This document shows positions 1-8,122 of a DNA stretch of 64,000 bases, piece by piece. Location: positions 1 to 64,000 of the forward strand of contig CAZTSG010000001.1 in assembly GCA_964616835.1 (NCBI GenBank), read 5' to 3'. Position 1 is the stretch's first letter, and every line of letters begins with the position of its first letter. Source of the DNA: JAAOZP01 sp964616835. GTDB taxonomy: Archaea; Thermoproteota; EX4484-205; JAAOZP01. A program made the translations under genes and the position numbers. The notes beneath the pieces were generated by a model, which was not told the DNA's origin, made no database searches, and saw nothing but the letters and a program-made list of their open reading frames with translations.

Positions 1-116
1 GATCTGAACCATAAAAGTCATCAGCACACTTGATTCTGCATAAATGAGATCTAAAATAGTATTGACAACGAAAAACTTAATTTAATATTCGATAATTGAG
101 AAAAGATAGTAATAAA

Positions 117-731
117 ATGGCTTCGCATGAGGAGGAAAGGAAATCGGTAGCTAAGGAATCTTCGAAGGCAATGCTAATGGTCGTCTATATTGTTCTCTAT
201 GTTGCTGTTTCAATAGTCATGCAGTATCTTTTCTCAAGTTTATTACCCGCATATGGTATACCTATTCAGGATTATGCTGTTTATGCTAACATTCTTATTG
301 CGTTAGCATTCGGCTATCTTATTATGAGCAGCATATCCAACTTCATATACTGGACTCTTAGGGTGAAGTATGCTCATCCTACTGCTGCTGCAGTTAGGAA
401 TGTTATAAAAATTATTGGGATAGGCGGACTTGCCGCGGCTATTGCTGGCGGTGTCGCCGGTGGCGCGGCTGGTGTAGCTCTAGGAGGCTTCTTAGGTATG
501 GTTATAGGCTTTGCAACACAGCAGGTACTGGGCCAAGCAGTTTCGGGCCTTTTCGTGCTTATCGTAAGGCCGTTCAAAATAGGAGACTCGGTGATTATAG
601 CCGGTGAAGAAGGTGTTGTAGAAGATGTGGCCACACTGTTCACGATCATTGTAAAAGGCGATGGAACGAGGGTCCTAATACCGAATAATACTGTGTTGAG
701 CGGGAAGGTATATGTTAAACAAAAAGCATAA
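117..731 (+). CDS. Small mechanosensitive channel (MscS family)
   Basis: Membrane channel subunit of the MscS type, expected to open under membrane tension and release solutes. The 204-residue product has hydrophobic segments near residues 19-40 and 55-80, a Gly/Ala-rich pore-like helix near 97-140 (GGVAGGAAGVALGG), then the conserved start of the MscS beta domain (GFATQQVLGQAVSG, RPFKIGD, VLIPNN). The large C-terminal alpha/beta domain of bacterial MscS is absent, so this is a minimal form. A TTG at 96 in frame could extend it by 7 residues; I chose ATG 117 because an AT-rich TATA-like run at 78-88 sits the right distance upstream for a near-leaderless start. Family call is firm, start less so. 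Confidence 0.8.
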   Translation: MASHEEERKSVAKESSKAMLMVVYIVLYVAVSIVMQYLFSSLLPAYGIPIQDYAVYANILIALAFGYLIMSSISNFIYWTLRVKYAHPTAAAVRNVIKIIGIGGLAAAIAGGVAGGAAGVALGGFLGMVIGFATQQVLGQAVSGLFVLIVRPFKIGDSVIIAGEEGVVEDVATLFTIIVKGDGTRVLIPNNTVLSGKVYVKQKA

Positions 732-1023
732 GCTACTTTTTCGACAAGTATTTAACGAAATTTTATGCGTTAAATCATTATGCTTGCTGAATAAATCGGA
801 AAAATAAATAAGAGCAATTGTTTAATGATTCTTGGACGATGAGGAGATCGAGGTACGAGGATCCTGTGACTGGTTTTTCCGCTTCCGAGTCCCAAAATAA
901 CCCTTTGTTTTCAAATGACATGCTGTTATCTCTTGGAAACCTTAATACTCCTACTCTGAGTATTAGGGTGGCGAGTGTTGTTGTAATAATGAAAATACTT
1001 TTATATTTGTCCGAAAAATTCAA
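732..1023. other. Intergenic region between convergent genes
   Basis: About 290 bases without a convincing gene. Both strands hold short open frames with no recognisable motif. It contains a TATA-like run at 798-812 for the plus strand and one at 1000-1011 for the minus strand, and the hairpin at 941-967. Might hold a small RNA or the terminators of the two flanking genes; nothing more can be supported. Confidence 0.4.
941..967. repeat. 10-bp inverted repeat (hairpin)
   Basis: CTTAATACTC and GAGTATTAGG flank a 7-base loop; nine Watson-Crick pairs plus one G-T wobble if transcribed. It lies about 60 bases past the stop codon of the minus-strand oxidoreductase gene, so it may act in its 3' end, or belong to an unannotated transcript. 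Confidence 0.5.
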
Positions 1024-2163
1024 CTAGAAAACTGTTGTTAAATCCATGGCCTTTCCTATTCGTGCTGATTCTAGCGATTTAATCATTATCTCGCTTACAT
1101 GCGCTCCCCAAGATATGTTTGGCAACGGGTCCTTGTCTTCAGCCACGCATTCTATGACGTGTTTCGTAGAAGCCTCCATGTAATCCCACCACACGTCCTT
1201 CATCTGAATTACGTACCAAGAGTCCCTATAATATCTGCTTGTCTTCTTCTCGGTTTTAACCGCTAAGCGGTCTTGCCATATAAATAGGGCTCCCATTGTT
1301 CCGTAGATTTCTATCCTCGGAGCATCCCCCTCGCCAAACCTTATCTCGTAGGGTGTTACGAAGTTGGATATTATGCATCCGAGGCTCCCATTCACCATTT
1401 CCAAGCAGGTGAAAGTATTGTCTTCTGCAGCTACACGTATCTTCTTAGATTTTGGATGCTTGCTCAACAGGTTGAAGAACTCCATATATGAGATCGGTGA
1501 GTTTGAGAGAATCTCCGTCACTACTTCATCCGGCACGATGTTAGTCTCCGAAATAGATGTCTTAGCCATGCCGACCACTCTCTTTGCAGGACCGAGTAAA
1601 AAAGTTATTGCAGATATCTCGTAAACACCTAGGTCGAAGAGAGGTCCTCCAGCCTCCCTGCTGAAAAAAGTTTCAGAGCCCCATGCCGGTGGTCCACGCC
1701 CCAAACCAGCTCTAAACCATAATACTTCTCCGAGAGCCCCCTCCTCCAATACTTCCTTAGCCTTAAGGTAGAGCGGCGATTGTTGAACATTCGGCTCCAC
1801 CAAGACTTTAACCCGGTTCCTCTTAACTTCCTCCACAGCCGTTTTCAAATCCTCCATGTTGGTGGCAAGAGGCTTTTGGACCAGAATGTGTTTCCTGGCT
1901 CTTGCTGCTTGAGCAACCTGTTTAGCATGAATACTCATGCCTGTGAGGATGAAAACAATATCTATATCCGGCTCTGTAAGCATATCGTTAAAATCTGTAT
2001 AATACTCCTTGGCTCCGTAAAAATCCTTAAACTTCGCTGCTCTCTCAGGAACCTTGTCGCAGACCGCGACGAGCTCGCCATACTTCTTTACGTAAGGGAT
2101 ATATCTGAGTGCAACAACACCGCAACCGAGGATGCCGCATCTACCATTTTTTAAAGTAGTCAT
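1024..2163 (-). CDS. Gfo/Idh/MocA family oxidoreductase
   Basis: NAD(P)-dependent dehydrogenase of the glucose-fructose oxidoreductase / inositol dehydrogenase family, probably acting on a sugar or polyol. The 379-residue protein starts with a Rossmann fold (GILGCGVVALRYIPY at about 8-22, acidic VCDK end of beta2) and has the family's lysine motif as VQKPLAT near residue 95, with Gln where most members have Glu. The C-terminal half is the alpha/beta dimer domain (EIYGTMGALFIW). Start ATG 2163 is supported by a TATA-like TTTATTAAAAG about 25 bases upstream, suggesting a leaderless message. It is monocistronic. A second family member is at 57873-58820. Substrate cannot be read from the sequence. 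Confidence 0.85.
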   Translation of the reverse strand: MTTLKNGRCGILGCGVVALRYIPYVKKYGELVAVCDKVPERAAKFKDFYGAKEYYTDFNDMLTEPDIDIVFILTGMSIHAKQVAQAARARKHILVQKPLATNMEDLKTAVEEVKRNRVKVLVEPNVQQSPLYLKAKEVLEEGALGEVLWFRAGLGRGPPAWGSETFFSREAGGPLFDLGVYEISAITFLLGPAKRVVGMAKTSISETNIVPDEVVTEILSNSPISYMEFFNLLSKHPKSKKIRVAAEDNTFTCLEMVNGSLGCIISNFVTPYEIRFGEGDAPRIEIYGTMGALFIWQDRLAVKTEKKTSRYYRDSWYVIQMKDVWWDYMEASTKHVIECVAEDKDPLPNISWGAHVSEIMIKSLESARIGKAMDLTTVF

Positions 2164-2299
2164 GCTTACGATAAAAAATTCCTTTTAATAAACTTGTTCT
2201 CGTTCTGATTATCAACTTCCTATTCAGCCTTAACACTATCATGTAAATCCTGCTCGCGATAATCTTGGTAATTACCATGTTTAGATGTAGATAGTAAGC

Positions 2300-2884
2300 T
2301 TAGCAATAAATCAAAATAGTCCTCAAAAATTCTAATAGGAAAGATGTTCCAAATAGCAGGAAGACTATTCCGCTTCCGAGCTTAACATATTTTAATGCCA
2401 CCCATCTTGAAAATACTCTTCCTAGCAACACACCTATTCCAGTTAGAATGATGAACGCCGCGATGGTTCCTGCATAAATAATTACTGGAACACCGTACTT
2501 CGCTGTAAGAGCTATTACAGCCACCTGAGTCTTGTCGCCCATTTCCATCAGCGTGATCATTGAGAAGGTAGATAGGAGAGCGTATTTGGAACTTCTTTCT
2601 CTAAAACACTCTTCTTTTTCCCTTGTTAGAATCATATAGATGCCGAAGACTAAGAATAAGCCTGCGGATACGAGGTTTACCGCCTGCGGTGGCACTATTA
2701 TGCTTAAAGCATCTCCTATAAAAACGCCTATTGCAGAAACAAAGATGAAAGCCAGCATCGCACCAATGAAGACTACAAGAGTATTAGAGCAGGATGACAG
2801 GCTTATAATAGCCAGCTGGGTCTTATCCCCTAGTTCAGCGAGAATGATTAGCAGGAGGGATGCGAACAGCGGAGTTAGATCCAT
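2300..2884 (-). CDS. GDT1/TMEM165 (UPF0016) family cation exporter
   Basis: Integral membrane protein of 194 residues with six predicted helices arranged as two homologous halves. Each half carries the family signature E-x-G-D-K-T: ELGDKTQLA near residue 16 and EMGDKTQVA near residue 112. Characterised relatives export or exchange Mn2+ or Ca2+ with protons. A hydrophilic linker (TREKEECFRERSSK) separates the halves. It starts at ATG 2884, is not in an evident operon, and faces the divergent tRNA-Gly. The ion handled here is an inference from the family. Confidence 0.85.
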   Translation of the reverse strand: MDLTPLFASLLLIILAELGDKTQLAIISLSSCSNTLVVFIGAMLAFIFVSAIGVFIGDALSIIVPPQAVNLVSAGLFLVFGIYMILTREKEECFRERSSKYALLSTFSMITLMEMGDKTQVAVIALTAKYGVPVIIYAGTIAAFIILTGIGVLLGRVFSRWVALKYVKLGSGIVFLLFGTSFLLEFLRTILIYC

Positions 2885-3015
2885 TAAGCCCCAAGTTAAA
2901 AACGGGGTATTTAAATCTGAATTAATGAAATAATAGGGAGAGTTAAAACTGCCTGTTTTTGCTACTCGGATTGGAGAATAAAACTTTTATCCAACCATTG
3001 TTCTTCAAAACAATA

Positions 3016-3089
3016 GCGGCGTTCGTCTAGTCTGGTTAGGACATCAGCCTGCCACGCTGGTAACCCGGGTTCAAATCCCGGACGCCGCA
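3016..3089 (+). tRNA. tRNA-Gly (GCC)
   Basis: Complete cloverleaf: acceptor GCGGCGT/ACGCCGC, anticodon stem TCAGC/GCTGG (one G-T pair) around loop CTGCCAC giving anticodon GCC, T arm CCGGG-TTCAAAT-CCCGG, discriminator A at 3089. CCA is not encoded. No intron. A TATA-like AAAACTTTTATCC precedes it at 2980-2993. Confidence 0.97.
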
Positions 3090-3143
3090 TGTTTCTCAAT
3101 AGTTTTTTCTTTGCATAAAAGTTGGAAACGCTTATTAACATGT

Positions 3144-3160
3144 TACTATTGTTGATAGTA
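3144..3160. promoter_or_regulatory. Candidate BlaI-type operator upstream of htrA
   Basis: Perfect dyad TACTAT-TGTTG-ATAGTA, 17 bp, ending 7 bases before the htrA ATG and downstream of a TATA-like CTTATTAAC, so it would cover the transcription start. The same dyad with identical 5-base spacer occurs at 6284-6300 and, with one change, at 6247-6263 beside the BlaI-type gene. Binding is inferred from sequence identity of the three sites. Confidence 0.7.
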
Positions 3161-3167
3161 GCTTAAA

Positions 3168-4409
3168 ATGGAAACCTTTAGAAGCATCCCGCTGTACGAG
3201 GTTCCTGAGAAAAAGCCTGTCAAACTTTCTGCAATAACACTTGTTCTACTCGGGGTTTTAATAGGGTTGCTTGCGGGTTACTTCCTTAGTGTTCTAACAA
3301 TTCTAAGCAGGATTGATAGTCTTCAAAACAGAGTCTCAACTCTTGAGAACCGTGTTTCAAGTCTCCAGTTGATGCAGAACTCCAGCGTAGTAACAATCTA
3401 CACTTCAGAAGAAGGTGTTTCCCTGTCCCAGCTCTATGAAAAAGCTAGGGATTCTGTCGTTTTGATAACCGGGACTGTCGTGCAATACGATATCTTCTAC
3501 AGGACGTACTACAGCACTACCCAAGGATCAGGCTTCGTATACAGGTTTGAAGACCAGTTTGTAGTAATCACTAACTACCATGTTGTTCACAATGCGCGCG
3601 ACATTATTGTGAGGTTTAGCAATGGTAATGCTTACCCGGCTGACGTGAAGGGTTCCGACCCGTATTCTGACCTCGCCGTCTTAATAGTTAACGCTCCGCT
3701 TGAAGAGTTTAAACCCCTTGAGATAGTTAGCTCGTCAACACTTAAAGTGGGCGATCCAGTTGTAGCGATCGGAAACCCCTATGGTCTAGCTGGCTCAATG
3801 AGCTCTGGAATAGTTAGTGCGCTTGGTAGAACGATAACTGAGGACCTTACAGGAGGGTATCCAATAGCCAACTGTATTCAGACAACTGCTCCAATAAACC
3901 CGGGAAATTCTGGAGGACCGCTTTTAAACCTCCGCGGCCAAGTTGTTGGAATAACTACAGCAATAGTAAGTGATTCTCAAGGACTTGGATTTGCGATCCC
4001 TTCAAACACGATTCTGCGAGAAATCGAATCTCTTGTTAAAAATGGCTCTTACGATCGGCATCCTTGGCTTGGGGTGGCAGGTACGGACATGACTTACGAC
4101 TTGGCTCAAGCAATGGATATTGACATAACATACGGCTGGCTAATAACCAGCGTTACGCCGAACGGACCCGCTGCTAAAGCAGGCTTACAGGGCGGAAACA
4201 GATATGTTATGATCAAGGGGACAAGAATTCTAGTAGGCGGGGACGTCATCATAGGAATAAACGGTGTTAAGGTTTCTAACGGGGATAGCCTCTTCACCTA
4301 TCTCGAAGAATATACTTCTCCAGGTCAAACTATTACGTTAACAATAGTTAGAAACCGTCAGACAATAGATGTTCCTGTTACGCTTGAAGCAAGGCCGCCG
4401 CTAACCTAA
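3168..4409 (+). CDS. Membrane-anchored HtrA/DegP-type serine protease with PDZ domain
   Basis: Quality-control serine protease facing the outside of the cell. In order: a single membrane anchor at about 22-45, a short heptad-like coiled coil at 48-68 (SLQNRVSTLENRVSSLQ), a trypsin-like domain with catalytic His138 (ITNYHVVH), Asp168 (YSDLAV) and Ser248 (NPGNSGGP), and one PDZ domain at about 300-405. Length 413 fits a one-PDZ HtrA. Start ATG 3168. The promoter carries a perfect copy of the dyad also found around the BlaI-type regulator gene at 5768-6208, so I infer it is under that repressor. Its stop overlaps the stop of the convergent HELSH peptidase gene by a few bases. Confidence 0.92.
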   Translation: METFRSIPLYEVPEKKPVKLSAITLVLLGVLIGLLAGYFLSVLTILSRIDSLQNRVSTLENRVSSLQLMQNSSVVTIYTSEEGVSLSQLYEKARDSVVLITGTVVQYDIFYRTYYSTTQGSGFVYRFEDQFVVITNYHVVHNARDIIVRFSNGNAYPADVKGSDPYSDLAVLIVNAPLEEFKPLEIVSSSTLKVGDPVVAIGNPYGLAGSMSSGIVSALGRTITEDLTGGYPIANCIQTTAPINPGNSGGPLLNLRGQVVGITTAIVSDSQGLGFAIPSNTILREIESLVKNGSYDRHPWLGVAGTDMTYDLAQAMDIDITYGWLITSVTPNGPAAKAGLQGGNRYVMIKGTRILVGGDVIIGINGVKVSNGDSLFTYLEEYTSPGQTITLTIVRNRQTIDVPVTLEARPPLT

Positions 4410-5761
4410 GTATCGTTAGTCAAAATAAAAATCGTTTTTAATTCAATAGGATGCTTTTCTAAAGGATTGATGATTCTCCTGTTTCTGAGAATTGTCACCG
4501 TATCTCCTATTATGCGGAGACCGTAATTATCCTCTTCTCCTTGTTTAAAACATCTCGGTATATGTATTTCCTCCATATCAGAGCTAAGTTTTGCGAGAAA
4601 TATTCTCTCCCAAGGCGTTTTGAAAAACGCTACGGGTAAATGCTGCCTTACGAAGGAGATTTGAATCGAAGCGAGAAAGCATATGCTTAAAACTCCTATT
4701 ACAACAATCGCTACTGATATCGCTATTGAATATAACGGATGGTTTTCCTCAACATTTTTTCCCTCGCTTATTTTTTCAATATTCCTAACTCTATACTCTA
4801 GCCTCGGGTGTGTTGAAAACAATGTTCTTACTGAAAGCGGTGAGGTCAAGAATAGACTTGAAGTTAAACGAGCCGCGAAGCCTTCTCTAGGAAACTTGAG
4901 AGACGCCCTGTTTATCTTAATTATTGCTTTTTTAAACAAACCGGGTTTTCCTATGATTTTAACACCGTCCTCATCCGCCAGGTTTTCCCTCTCTCGTTGG
5001 GCTGATGCTGAGGAGAAATGTGCAAACGGATTGAAGAAAGATACTAGAGAGAGGGCTGTGGACAATGTTTTAAAAAGAAAATCGCGGTTTTTCACATGGG
5101 ACAGCTCATGGGCTGCAACTACAACCAGCTCCTTCTTCGTTAAAGTCTTCAAGAGGCCTAGGGAAAACACTAGTATTGTTCTACGCCCATATCCAGTCAC
5201 GAAAGCGTTTGGCCTCAAATCTTCCACAAGCCCGATTTTAGGCGGGCATATTCCCATCCTAGTAGACAAATTCCTAACCTCTTCCTGCAGCGATTCATAC
5301 TCCCCTTGGCCAAGCTCAACAACGTGGAAAACTCTTCTCACAATCCTGTCGCCGAGAGCAACCGTCATAATCAGGTAGGCTAAGGCGATTGCAAATCCAA
5401 CCGCATACAGCAAGCTGGTTACGGGTAAGACTGGAAGCAACTTATTTATACGAATAATCATAGGAATATGTAGGATAGCAACAGGGATCCGAGGCTCGAT
5501 TAAGGCTGTATTCAACTGGTTATAGATGAGAATCCTCTCTTCGAACAAGAATCTTCCTATTGGCCAAAGGATATTAACCATTGCAAGCAATACTGGGAAT
5601 GCAAGAGGGATCAAGTAGCACACGCTTTTAACCCTCGTTGTCAGAAGAAGATTATATTTCGTAAGGAGCTTAACGCAGATGAACGAGACTATTAGAAGGA
5701 TTGTGGAGTAATAGAAATAAGGTTGGAAAACCTGCATTAAAATATTGTTTAGGTCAAGCAT
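4406..5761 (-). CDS. Membrane HExxH metallopeptidase (M48/M56-like), BlaR1-like partner of the BlaI-type regulator
   Basis: Predicted zinc peptidase of 451 residues. Hydrophobic segments lie near 15-35, 45-67 and 108-135; the peptidase core follows with HELSH at 218-222 and a likely third ligand in EREN-LADEDG near 257-263; another membrane helix spans about 344-368; then a tail of about 80 residues (370-451) that I do not recognise. In BlaR1 and MecR1 a zinc peptidase between membrane helices is followed by a last helix and an extracellular sensor; the order is the same here but the tail is no penicillin-binding domain. The gene starts 6 bases after the BlaI-type gene, in one operon. I infer that the tail senses a surface signal and the peptidase inactivates the repressor. 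Confidence 0.8.
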   Translation of the reverse strand: MLDLNNILMQVFQPYFYYSTILLIVSFICVKLLTKYNLLLTTRVKSVCYLIPLAFPVLLAMVNILWPIGRFLFEERILIYNQLNTALIEPRIPVAILHIPMIIRINKLLPVLPVTSLLYAVGFAIALAYLIMTVALGDRIVRRVFHVVELGQGEYESLQEEVRNLSTRMGICPPKIGLVEDLRPNAFVTGYGRRTILVFSLGLLKTLTKKELVVVAAHELSHVKNRDFLFKTLSTALSLVSFFNPFAHFSSASAQRERENLADEDGVKIIGKPGLFKKAIIKINRASLKFPREGFAARLTSSLFLTSPLSVRTLFSTHPRLEYRVRNIEKISEGKNVEENHPLYSIAISVAIVVIGVLSICFLASIQISFVRQHLPVAFFKTPWERIFLAKLSSDMEEIHIPRCFKQGEEDNYGLRIIGDTVTILRNRRIINPLEKHPIELKTIFILTNDT

Positions 5762-5767
5762 TATTCA

Positions 5768-6208
5768 TCACCCTCCCTTTAAAGCCTTCTCAAGCTTCTG
5801 CTTCAAATCCTTAAACTCCTGTTCGCTCGACGAGATTCTTTCAACAAGGTAGCTTGCAACTATCTCTCCAAAGTTTTCCAAGAGACTGTTTAACACCTCT
5901 TGTACTGCCGACTTCTTAAAGCCGTTTTTCTCAAGCCTAGGCCAGTAAACGTAAACAATACCACCTCTCCCCCTTTCCACGCTCCTTTCCAGTAAACCTT
6001 TATCATAAAGCCTATCCATCGTAGTCATGATCGTAGTATATGCTACTTTCTTCCTCTTCTTAAGTTTCTCATATACCTCCCTAACGGTGAGCGGTTTCTC
6101 AGAACTCCACACGGCTTCTATCACATCCACTTCCAATGGTCCTAAAAATGCTTTAAGCTCTCTTTCTCCAATATTGTAACGCGATATTTTCACGGGCTTC
6201 CGGGGCAT
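5768..6208 (-). CDS. BlaI/MecI/CopY-type winged-helix repressor
   Basis: Transcription factor of 146 residues. The winged helix occupies about 18-95 and matches the penicillinase-repressor family (LEVDVIEAVWSSEKPLTVREVYEKL as separate blocks, then AYTTIMTTMDRLYDKGLLER); the C-terminal part (95-146) is helical and probably dimerises. ATG 6208 lies about 28 bases from a TATA-like TTAAATAA (minus strand, 6233-6240), so the mRNA is probably leaderless. One operator dyad (6247-6263) abuts this promoter, indicating autoregulation. It is followed directly by the membrane peptidase gene at 4406-5761. The effector is unknown: no metal-binding Cys cluster as in CopY is present. Confidence 0.88.
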   Translation of the reverse strand: MPRKPVKISRYNIGERELKAFLGPLEVDVIEAVWSSEKPLTVREVYEKLKKRKKVAYTTIMTTMDRLYDKGLLERSVERGRGGIVYVYWPRLEKNGFKKSAVQEVLNSLLENFGEIVASYLVERISSSEQEFKDLKQKLEKALKGG

Positions 6209-6246
6209 CTGCTAGTAATTTTGTTTAAAAGGTTATTTAACTTTTT

Positions 6247-6263
6247 TACTATCAACGGTAGTA
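6247..6263. promoter_or_regulatory. Candidate BlaI-type operator (repressor-side)
   Basis: TACTAT-CAACG-GTAGTA, one mismatch from a perfect dyad, immediately upstream of the TATA-like element for the minus-strand repressor operon. Its centre is 37 bp from the next site, between which lies the plus-strand TATA-like GTTTATAAGG (6266-6275). Confidence 0.62.
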
Positions 6264-6283
6264 ACGTTTATAAGGAGGTTACC

Positions 6284-6300
6284 TACTATTGCGGATAGTA
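6284..6300. promoter_or_regulatory. Candidate BlaI-type operator (exporter-side)
   Basis: Perfect dyad TACTAT-TGCGG-ATAGTA ending two bases before ATG 6303, so it covers the expected start site set by the TATA-like element at 6266-6275. Same half-sites and 5-base spacing as the htrA site at 3144-3160. Confidence 0.7.
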
Positions 6301-6302
6301 AC

Positions 6303-8117
6303 ATGAATAGGGCAGAAGAAGATAAAAAAGGCTTCGCTCAACGATCCGTAAATGGAATCCATGTATTTGCGATAACTGTAAGCATAATAGTTTTAGGTTT
6401 ATTAGCTGGTTCAGTCATTCCAGTTTACTGCCAGTCCTCCGGCAAGTCTCAAGCATCTCAAACGTCTCAACAGACGTATACTGTTTCCGGAGTTGTTAAA
6501 GATATCAATGGTAATCCTCTGAGCTATGTGACACTCGCTATTTATGATTCTTCAGGAGGCTTCGTAACCAGAACTATCACGTTTTCCGGCGGAGGATTCA
6601 TAGTGAGTCTCAGTCCCGGAACATACAGGATTCAGATGGAGAAAAAAGGGTATGAGAGCAAGTCTGTTATGGTTAGCGTTAGTAATTCTCCCGTTGACTT
6701 GGGTGAAATTACTCTGGGCTATGCTCTCAAGATTTCACTGCCCCAAACCTATTTAAGAGTAAAATCTTTTTCAACATTAACAACACCAGTATCCGTAGAA
6801 AACAGGGGGTCGGAGGAGGAGGCTTTAACAATTCTAGTGGAGGCTCCAAGCGGATGGGATGCGGGAGTATATTCTGGTTCAGCTGAAGTGGTTAACTTGA
6901 CGCTGAGCCCAGGCGCTTCGCAAAACTTAGAGTTGAAAGTGAATATTCCCTACAATGCTCAAGGCCTCTATAAAGTAGTGGTGAAGGCACTGGGTTCAAC
7001 AGCCCCTGAGAAAACGGTTTCAATATACGTGGAGAAAAATGAGATTCAAGTGTTAGGTTCCACCTATCCCTTCCTTCAAGCCACGCCCGGCTCCACAGTA
7101 AGCTTTGACATAGTTGTCAAAAACGTTTTAACAGAGAGGCTTACAGGAGTTTTGACTGTAAGCCTTCCCAAGGGATGGTCGGGAAGTATATTGAAGAGCG
7201 ACGACACTAGCCTCTACGGGGTTTTGTTAGAACCAGGTCAGTACGTGAATGCTAAACTAAGGATAAACGTCCCAACGGAAGTGGCTGAGGGAGACTACTG
7301 GGTAACGCTATGCTTTAAAACAAACGAGTTTGAGTCAACGCTTTCTCTTAGTGTTAACGTTGTTAAGGGAGCCCCCAGTTTAAGACTGTTCACGAGCACG
7401 CCTTACGTTGATGCTTACGCTGGAAGTACTGCCAGCTACGTTATAGAAGTGGAGAACAATGGGAACGCGGATGGTGTTGTAAGCATTGAGGTAACCGGGC
7501 TTCCCGCGGGTTATAATTTGATGGTTAAAGACGATTCTGGAAACGTTATATCGAAATTCTATTTGAAAGCAGGCGAGAAGAAAAGGCTTAACATAATTGT
7601 AAGCATCCCTCCCGTTGCTGAACCAAGCTTTATTCCTATGACCCTGGGAGTTAGCTCAGAAGAGTCTGTTGACACTTTGAGTCTTGGCTTAGGAATAATA
7701 GGCAAGTATAGTATCTCATACGTGACGCAGAACTTTTATTGCGAGACGATGGCTGGCGATTCAATAGTCTTTCGAGTGGAAGCTAAAAACACTGGGTATA
7801 GTTCGCTTTCAAACCTCATGCTCACGGCCTCAGACATACCCGACGGCTTCAGTGTGAAAATCAGTCCTGACATAGTATCCTTGCTCAAGCCTCAGGAGAG
7901 TGCAGTTTTCTCATTGACGATTACTAGCGATGCAGACGTAAGCCCCGGAGACTACTACATTACTTTAACTCTTAAAGCAGACCAGAGCCAGACGACCGCC
8001 CGCAACCTGCATGTTTACGTTAAGCAGAAAGGCGAAACAATATTGTCCGGAGTACTGATTGTCGTAATTATGGCTGCGGCAACCTTCCTGATATACCGCA
8101 AGTATGGGAGAAGGTGA
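6303..8117 (+). CDS. Secreted, membrane-anchored protein with carboxypeptidase-regulatory-like and NEW3/CARDB-like repeats
   Basis: Extracytoplasmic protein of 604 residues with no enzymatic motif. A signal or anchor segment spans about 20-43; residues 59-135 look like a carboxypeptidase regulatory-like beta sandwich (YTVSGVVKDINGNPLSYVTL, then SPGTYRIQMEKKGY); at least four Ig-like repeats of the NEW3/CARDB type follow, each with phrases such as LSPGASQNLELKV or LKAGEKKRLNIIV; a C-terminal helix lies at about 578-596 followed by YRKYGRR. It is the first gene of an operon with an ABC ATPase and permease, and its start sits two bases after a BlaI-type operator. Inference: surface-exposed partner of the exporter, binding substrate or envelope. 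Confidence 0.8.
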   Translation: MNRAEEDKKGFAQRSVNGIHVFAITVSIIVLGLLAGSVIPVYCQSSGKSQASQTSQQTYTVSGVVKDINGNPLSYVTLAIYDSSGGFVTRTITFSGGGFIVSLSPGTYRIQMEKKGYESKSVMVSVSNSPVDLGEITLGYALKISLPQTYLRVKSFSTLTTPVSVENRGSEEEALTILVEAPSGWDAGVYSGSAEVVNLTLSPGASQNLELKVNIPYNAQGLYKVVVKALGSTAPEKTVSIYVEKNEIQVLGSTYPFLQATPGSTVSFDIVVKNVLTERLTGVLTVSLPKGWSGSILKSDDTSLYGVLLEPGQYVNAKLRINVPTEVAEGDYWVTLCFKTNEFESTLSLSVNVVKGAPSLRLFTSTPYVDAYAGSTASYVIEVENNGNADGVVSIEVTGLPAGYNLMVKDDSGNVISKFYLKAGEKKRLNIIVSIPPVAEPSFIPMTLGVSSEESVDTLSLGLGIIGKYSISYVTQNFYCETMAGDSIVFRVEAKNTGYSSLSNLMLTASDIPDGFSVKISPDIVSLLKPQESAVFSLTITSDADVSPGDYYITLTLKADQSQTTARNLHVYVKQKGETILSGVLIVVIMAAATFLIYRKYGRR

Positions 8118-8122
8118 TGAAA

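Noticed and set aside
818..1027. 69-codon plus-strand frame, and an 81-codon minus-strand frame over the same bases
   Set aside because: Neither has a recognisable motif, and they lie over a hairpin and promoter-like runs; treated as intergenic.
2267..2276. Palindrome GGTAATTACC upstream of the first oxidoreductase gene
   Set aside because: Only 10 bp, about 100 bases from the start codon, and no second copy seen; likely chance in AT-rich DNA.
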